From an uncultured Peptococcaceae bacterium (GTDB lineage: Bacteria; Bacillota; Peptococcia; Peptococcales; Peptococcaceae), in NCBI GenBank assembly GCA_902492275.1, contig CABUKW010000130.1, forward strand, positions 1-8,807: 8,807 bases of DNA, given 5' to 3'. Below the pieces are notes generated by a model. The model made no database searches and was not told where the DNA came from. It worked only from the letters and a program-made list of their open reading frames with translations. Both the position numbers and the translations under genes were made by a program. Positions 5,758 through 8,807 of the stretch are shown here, piece after piece (within the stretch, counting starts at the first letter, position 1; each line of letters begins with the position of its first letter).

Positions 5758-6435
5758 ATGCGTGTATTAATCGCGGAGGATGAGGTGAGATTGGCGCAGG
5801 CCCTGCGGCAGATTGTGCTGGGGAAAAAGTATCTGGTCGATGTGGTGGATAATGGACAGGATGCGCTGGAGTATGCTATGAGTATGCAGTATGATGTGCT
5901 GATTTTAGATGTGATGCTGCCTAAGCTGGACGGTTTTGAAGTTGCCCGTCAATTACGCAATGCCAAAAATCCCATACCAATTTTGATGCTGACTGCGCGG
6001 GATACGGTGGCTGATAAGGTACGTGGCCTGAATTGCGGGGCTGATGATTATATGACCAAGCCCTTTTCGGCAGAGGAATTGCTGGCGCGGCTTCATGCAA
6101 TGACCAGACGGCAGGGCGAGGTCATTATGGAAGAACTGCAATATGAAGATATCTCCTTAAATCTGCAGAGCAGCCAGCTTTGCTGCGGTCAAGAGCATGT
6201 ACAGCTTAATTTTAAAGAATTTGCGGTGATGAAATTATTGTTGAGCAATCAGGGCCGTATCGTTACAAAGGACTTGTTAATTGCTAATGTTTGGGGACTG
6301 GATTCTGATGCAGCAGATAATAATGTGGAAGCCTACATCTCTTTTTTACGGCGTAAGTTAAAATTTATTGGTTCGCGGGTGACGATCCGCAATCGAAAAA
6401 AATTGGGTTATGTGTTAGAGGTGGCGTCATGCTGA
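5758..6435 (+). CDS. OmpR/PhoB-family response regulator
   Basis: This 225-residue transcription factor has a receiver domain (about 1-115) and a winged-helix DNA-binding domain (about 127-223). The receiver shows the acidic pair E7-D8, phospho-acceptor D51 in DVMLPKLDG, T79 in LMLTARD and K101 in the TKPF motif, so it should be a functional phosphoswitch. The C-terminal part has the OmpR signatures LNFKEFAVMKLLL and the NNVEAYISFLRRKL recognition region. I chose the ATG at 5758 because AGAGGTGG (5745-5752) lies just upstream and the protein then begins MRVLIAEDE as is usual. An upstream in-frame ATG at 5737 would add seven residues and has no ribosome site. The partner kinase overlaps its 3' end by seven bases. 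The target is unknown; the lipoprotein gene immediately upstream is the obvious candidate. Confidence 0.95.
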   Translation: MRVLIAEDEVRLAQALRQIVLGKKYLVDVVDNGQDALEYAMSMQYDVLILDVMLPKLDGFEVARQLRNAKNPIPILMLTARDTVADKVRGLNCGADDYMTKPFSAEELLARLHAMTRRQGEVIMEELQYEDISLNLQSSQLCCGQEHVQLNFKEFAVMKLLLSNQGRIVTKDLLIANVWGLDSDAADNNVEAYISFLRRKLKFIGSRVTIRNRKKLGYVLEVASC

Positions 6436-7673
6436 ATGCCCTGCGCAAAAAGTTTATTGTGACCATCATGCTCTTGGTAGGGATTCTTTTAACCGTATTG
6501 TTGGGCGTGATTGGCGCTTATACCTATCAGAATCTGCGCTCTGATTTGCAGACGGCGTTAGAACGGGCTGTGCAGCCCTGGGAAGGCGGCGACGAACTGC
6601 CTCCCGGCGGTGTAACGCTTGGCGATGAACAGCAGGAGGGCTCCTATCTGGCCATTTTGGCAGTGAACTACCATAAACGGACTGGCACCATCTCCCGCAT
6701 GTCTCAGGACGTCTTTATGGAGGATGCTATTTTAGAGAAAGTGGTAGATTATGTACGAAACAGTGATGCGGCTTCGGGAACCATTCCGGAGTATCATCTG
6801 GTGTATTATAAAAACGAAGGCGAAAATGATGTGCTGATGTCCTTTGCCAGCAGCCGCTATGTCACTTCTACCTGGATGGGCTATCTTGTATTGTTTGTCC
6901 TGTTGGAAATCGCAGCCCTGGGCATTGTATATGGCATCAGCTGCTTTGTATCCTGCTTGGCCATTGCGCCCATTGAAAAAGTATGGCAGGAGCAAAAGCG
7001 GTTTATTGCCGACGCCTCCCATGAACTGAAAACGCCGCTGACGGTGATTATGGCCAACAACAGCATTTTACGCGCCCAGGGCGATGCGCCGGTGTCCAGT
7101 CAGATGGTCTGGCTGGACAGTACAGAAGCGGAAGCCCGTCACATGCAAACCTTGATTCATGATTTGCTGTTGCTGGCGCAGAATGAATCGGGCGTCCAGG
7201 AGCGGCCTTTTGTGCAGTTGGATTTTAGTAATCTGGTTACTCGAGCGGCGCTGCAGTTTGAAGCAGTTGCCTATGAACGGGGCATTCTGTTCACAGAGCA
7301 TATTGAGCCGGAAATTTTGCTTTGGGGCGATGAGGTGCAGCTGCACCAGTTGGTGATGTCTTTGTTGGAGAATGCCGTAAAATATGAGGCAGTGGGCGGC
7401 GCGATTACCGTTGGATTGAAACGGGAACGGGAGCGGGTGCAGCTGGAGGTACAAAACGCTGCTACGGTGATTCCGGCAGAGGATTTGCCCCATCTGTTTG
7501 AACGATTTTACCGCAGCAATCAGGAGCGGACAGCAGATGGCAGCTTTGGGCTGGGGCTGGCCATTGTCCGCAGCATTGTGGAACATCATCGCGGTCGAAT
7601 TACCGTTACCAGCAACGCCCAGGAGGGCACTTGTTTTCAAGTCGAATTGGACAGCCGACAGAAAAAACGCTAG
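6429..7673 (+). CDS. Membrane sensor histidine kinase
   Basis: This 414-residue kinase has two membrane segments (about 10-32 and 149-173) flanking an extracytoplasmic sensor region of about 115 residues with no motif I recognise. Little linker follows the second segment, too short for a HAMP domain, and the HisKA helix begins near 188 with phospho-acceptor H198 in DASHELKTPLT. The ATPase domain shows the N box (LLENAVKYE, N315), the F box (FERFYR) and a G2 box (GSFGLGLAI). The G1 position reads NAATVIPAEDLP rather than DxGxG, a variant also found in kinases with an N-x-x-x-I-P form. The start ATG at 6429 overlaps the regulator stop. AGAGGTGG at 6417-6424 nearly repeats the regulator's own ribosome site, pointing to coupled, balanced production. 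The signal sensed cannot be deduced. The stop codon lies inside the terminator stem. Confidence 0.93.
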   Translation: MLNALRKKFIVTIMLLVGILLTVLLGVIGAYTYQNLRSDLQTALERAVQPWEGGDELPPGGVTLGDEQQEGSYLAILAVNYHKRTGTISRMSQDVFMEDAILEKVVDYVRNSDAASGTIPEYHLVYYKNEGENDVLMSFASSRYVTSTWMGYLVLFVLLEIAALGIVYGISCFVSCLAIAPIEKVWQEQKRFIADASHELKTPLTVIMANNSILRAQGDAPVSSQMVWLDSTEAEARHMQTLIHDLLLLAQNESGVQERPFVQLDFSNLVTRAALQFEAVAYERGILFTEHIEPEILLWGDEVQLHQLVMSLLENAVKYEAVGGAITVGLKRERERVQLEVQNAATVIPAEDLPHLFERFYRSNQERTADGSFGLGLAIVRSIVEHHRGRITVTSNAQEGTCFQVELDSRQKKR

Positions 7674-7704
7674 CTTCACTGTGAGGCTAGCGTTTTTTTC
7701 TGTC
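7657..7704. terminator. Bidirectional terminator between the kinase and the phosphatase genes
   Basis: CGCTAGC (7668-7674) pairs with GCTAGCG (7686-7692). The stem is extended by A6 (7662-7667) against T7 (7693-7699) and GACAG (7657-7661) against CTGTC (7700-7704). The T-run serves the + strand gene and the A-run (T on the other strand) serves the - strand gene. The kinase stop codon (7671-7673) is in the stem. The phosphatase stop codon (7706-7704) touches its outer end. Confidence 0.9.
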
Positions 7705-8510
7705 TAATCTAACGGTACAGGATATTCATGGCGGCGGCCAAAGGTAGAGATGGTCTGAAAGCCCAGCGCTTTCAGTGCCTGCGTGGTTTCCGCCACACGG
7801 AAGCCTACATATTCGGCGCGATGACTGTCGGAACCAATGGTGATGCGGGTGCCGCCCAGCTGTCTGTAATGCCGCAGAATATCAAAATGGGGCAGACACA
7901 TGGCGGAACTGTGCCGAAAGCCGGAGGTGTTTACTTCCAGCCCTTTGCCTCGCCGGATAAGCTCTTGGAACAATTCGGTCAGCAAATCCATCGCAAGCAG
8001 ATGGTCGCCGGCTTCATAGGGCAGCGGGCAGTAGCGCTTGCAGTAATCCAGATGACCGATCACATCAAAATTGTCAAATTGCCGGATACAATCTAAGATA
8101 GCGCCGTAATACTGACGATAAATTTCCGGCTTGGTTTTTCCCTGAAAGAAAGCTTTCTGGCTTACAGCTACGCCGCCAATTTCGTGTACGGAGCCAATGA
8201 TAAAATCAAAGGGATACTGATTGATAAGCTTATCGTAATCGTCTAGCCGATGACGCTCCAGACCAATTTCAATACCGGCCCGAATGGTCAGCTGTCCGGC
8301 AAAGCGGAGTTGATACAGGCTGACGGCGGCCAGATAGTTGTCCAAATCGTGAATATAGTGATTTTCATATTGGTGCGGATAATTGAAATCCATATGGTCT
8401 GTGAAAGCAATCTCGTCTAATCCGGCCTGGATGGCTGCCAGACAGATGGCTTCCATATTGGTGACGCTGTCGCAGGAAAACTGTGAATGTAAATGATAAT
8501 CAATCAGCAT
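7704..8510 (-). CDS. hisJ: Histidinol-phosphatase, PHP family (HisJ/HisK type)
   Basis: This 268-residue cytoplasmic metal-dependent phosphatase should convert L-histidinol phosphate to histidinol, the penultimate stage of histidine synthesis. The full set of PHP metal ligands is visible: H6-x-H8, D14, H39 in AFTDHMDF, E81 in GIEIGLE, H109 in IIGSVHE, H153 in DVIGHLDY, and D228/H230 in ITIGSDSH. Length equals that of Bacillus HisJ (about 268). Arg/His-rich surroundings of the motifs also fit this subfamily rather than the polymerase-associated PHP domain. The ATG at 8510 is chosen because AGAGGGG (8522-8516) lies five bases upstream and the product then starts MLIDYHLHS. An ATG at 8537 would add nine residues and lacks a ribosome site. 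No other his gene is in the window, so a related sugar or nucleotide phosphatase role cannot be excluded. Confidence 0.87.
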   Translation of the reverse strand: MLIDYHLHSQFSCDSVTNMEAICLAAIQAGLDEIAFTDHMDFNYPHQYENHYIHDLDNYLAAVSLYQLRFAGQLTIRAGIEIGLERHRLDDYDKLINQYPFDFIIGSVHEIGGVAVSQKAFFQGKTKPEIYRQYYGAILDCIRQFDNFDVIGHLDYCKRYCPLPYEAGDHLLAMDLLTELFQELIRRGKGLEVNTSGFRHSSAMCLPHFDILRHYRQLGGTRITIGSDSHRAEYVGFRVAETTQALKALGFQTISTFGRRHEYPVPLD

Positions 8511-8554
8511 GCTAGCCCCTCTTTCCCCAATTTTCATTTTATGTCGCTATATGT

Positions 8555-8585
8555 ATTATACTATAACAGCCTTGTCGGTTGTCAA
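8555..8585 (-). promoter_or_regulatory. Candidate SigA promoter of the histidinol-phosphatase gene
   Basis: On the - strand a perfect TTGACA (8585-8580) is followed by a perfect TATAAT (8560-8555), but the spacer is 19 bases, longer than the optimal 17. A TATAGT at 8565-8560 would give a 14-base spacer. The leader to the start at 8510 is about 35-40 bases. No T-box or other attenuator structure is evident in it. Confidence 0.6.
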
Positions 8586-8807
8586 GCAAAGAGGAACATG
8601 AATTGTGTTTTTGTCGTTTTTTACGATGAACTGACAGAAATACTGGAACGAATTCGGATATTCCCATATCTTCACCTTGTTTATTCTTTGTGCCTGAAAG
8701 ACCTTATGATGGCGGATTCCCTTTATAACAATGAGGAACTGGGAGAGAAATTTTTGTACATTAGTCAATGATGTGAGACTGAAAAAAGAGAAAAAGTTCA
8801 AAGTATC
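8586..8807. other. Right-edge stretch with no recognised gene
   Basis: About 220 bases, A/T-richer than the genes to the left. The longest sensible reading is a 57-codon + strand frame from ATG 8598 to the stop ending at 8771, whose last part (DSLYNNEELGEKFLYISQ) looks protein-like. Its ribosome site (AGAGG, 8590-8594) is too close to the ATG. On the - strand an open frame also runs through 8801-8556. I recognise neither. It could be a decayed gene fragment or plain intergenic DNA. Confidence 0.4.

Noticed and set aside
8470..8555. A T-box or histidine attenuator in the phosphatase leader
   Set aside because: The leader is only 35-40 bases and shows no His-codon run, specifier stem or terminator/antiterminator pair.
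8794..8807. A copy of the left-edge repeat at the right edge (TTCAAAGTATC)
   Set aside because: Only about seven bases match (TCAAAGT), which is expected by chance in A/T-rich DNA, and the unit is cut by the window end.

Overview
The window looks like a chromosomal piece of a Bacillota (Firmicutes) genome of moderate G+C. The genes carry strong GGAGG/AGAGGTGG-type ribosome binding sites and SigA-like promoters, and the left-hand cluster resembles the ylxY-mlpA neighbourhood of endospore formers. I cannot fix the class (Clostridia or Negativicutes are both possible). The sporulation link is inferred from gene order and two promoter-like motifs, not from a definitive sporulation gene.

Left part (1-3055, + strand): four short A-rich direct repeats lie at the extreme left edge, followed by a three-gene cluster. 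It encodes a membrane-anchored polysaccharide deacetylase of the YlxY/PdaB type, a D-alanyl-D-alanine carboxypeptidase whose start overlaps the deacetylase stop (ATGA), and an M16 zinc protease of the MlpA/YmxG type. A SigE-like promoter candidate precedes the first gene, and a strong hairpin sits over the carboxypeptidase stop codon. The shared theme is remodelling of the cell wall or spore cortex plus a processing-type peptidase.

Middle (3056-5680): a convergent, unrecognised Pro/Ala/Gln-rich gene lies on the - strand, preceded by a SigK-like promoter candidate. It is followed by a divergent intergenic region with a terminator-like hairpin and short direct repeats. Next is a large lipoprotein: a signal peptide with lipobox, an OB-like N-terminal region split by a Pro/Gln/Asp-rich linker, and a long right-handed beta-helix. 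An intrinsic terminator closes it.

Right part (5683-8807): a good promoter drives an OmpR-family response regulator and an overlapping membrane histidine kinase. This two-component system sits directly behind the lipoprotein gene and may control or sense something connected to it. The kinase converges on a complete HisJ-type histidinol-phosphatase (PHP) gene on the - strand. The two genes share a bidirectional terminator that contains the kinase stop codon and touches the last base of the phosphatase stop codon. The last ~220 bases hold no gene I can recognise.

The most interesting combination is the surface beta-helix lipoprotein with its adjacent two-component system and the repeat-bearing, -35-poor promoter in front of it. 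Most other genes belong to known families.
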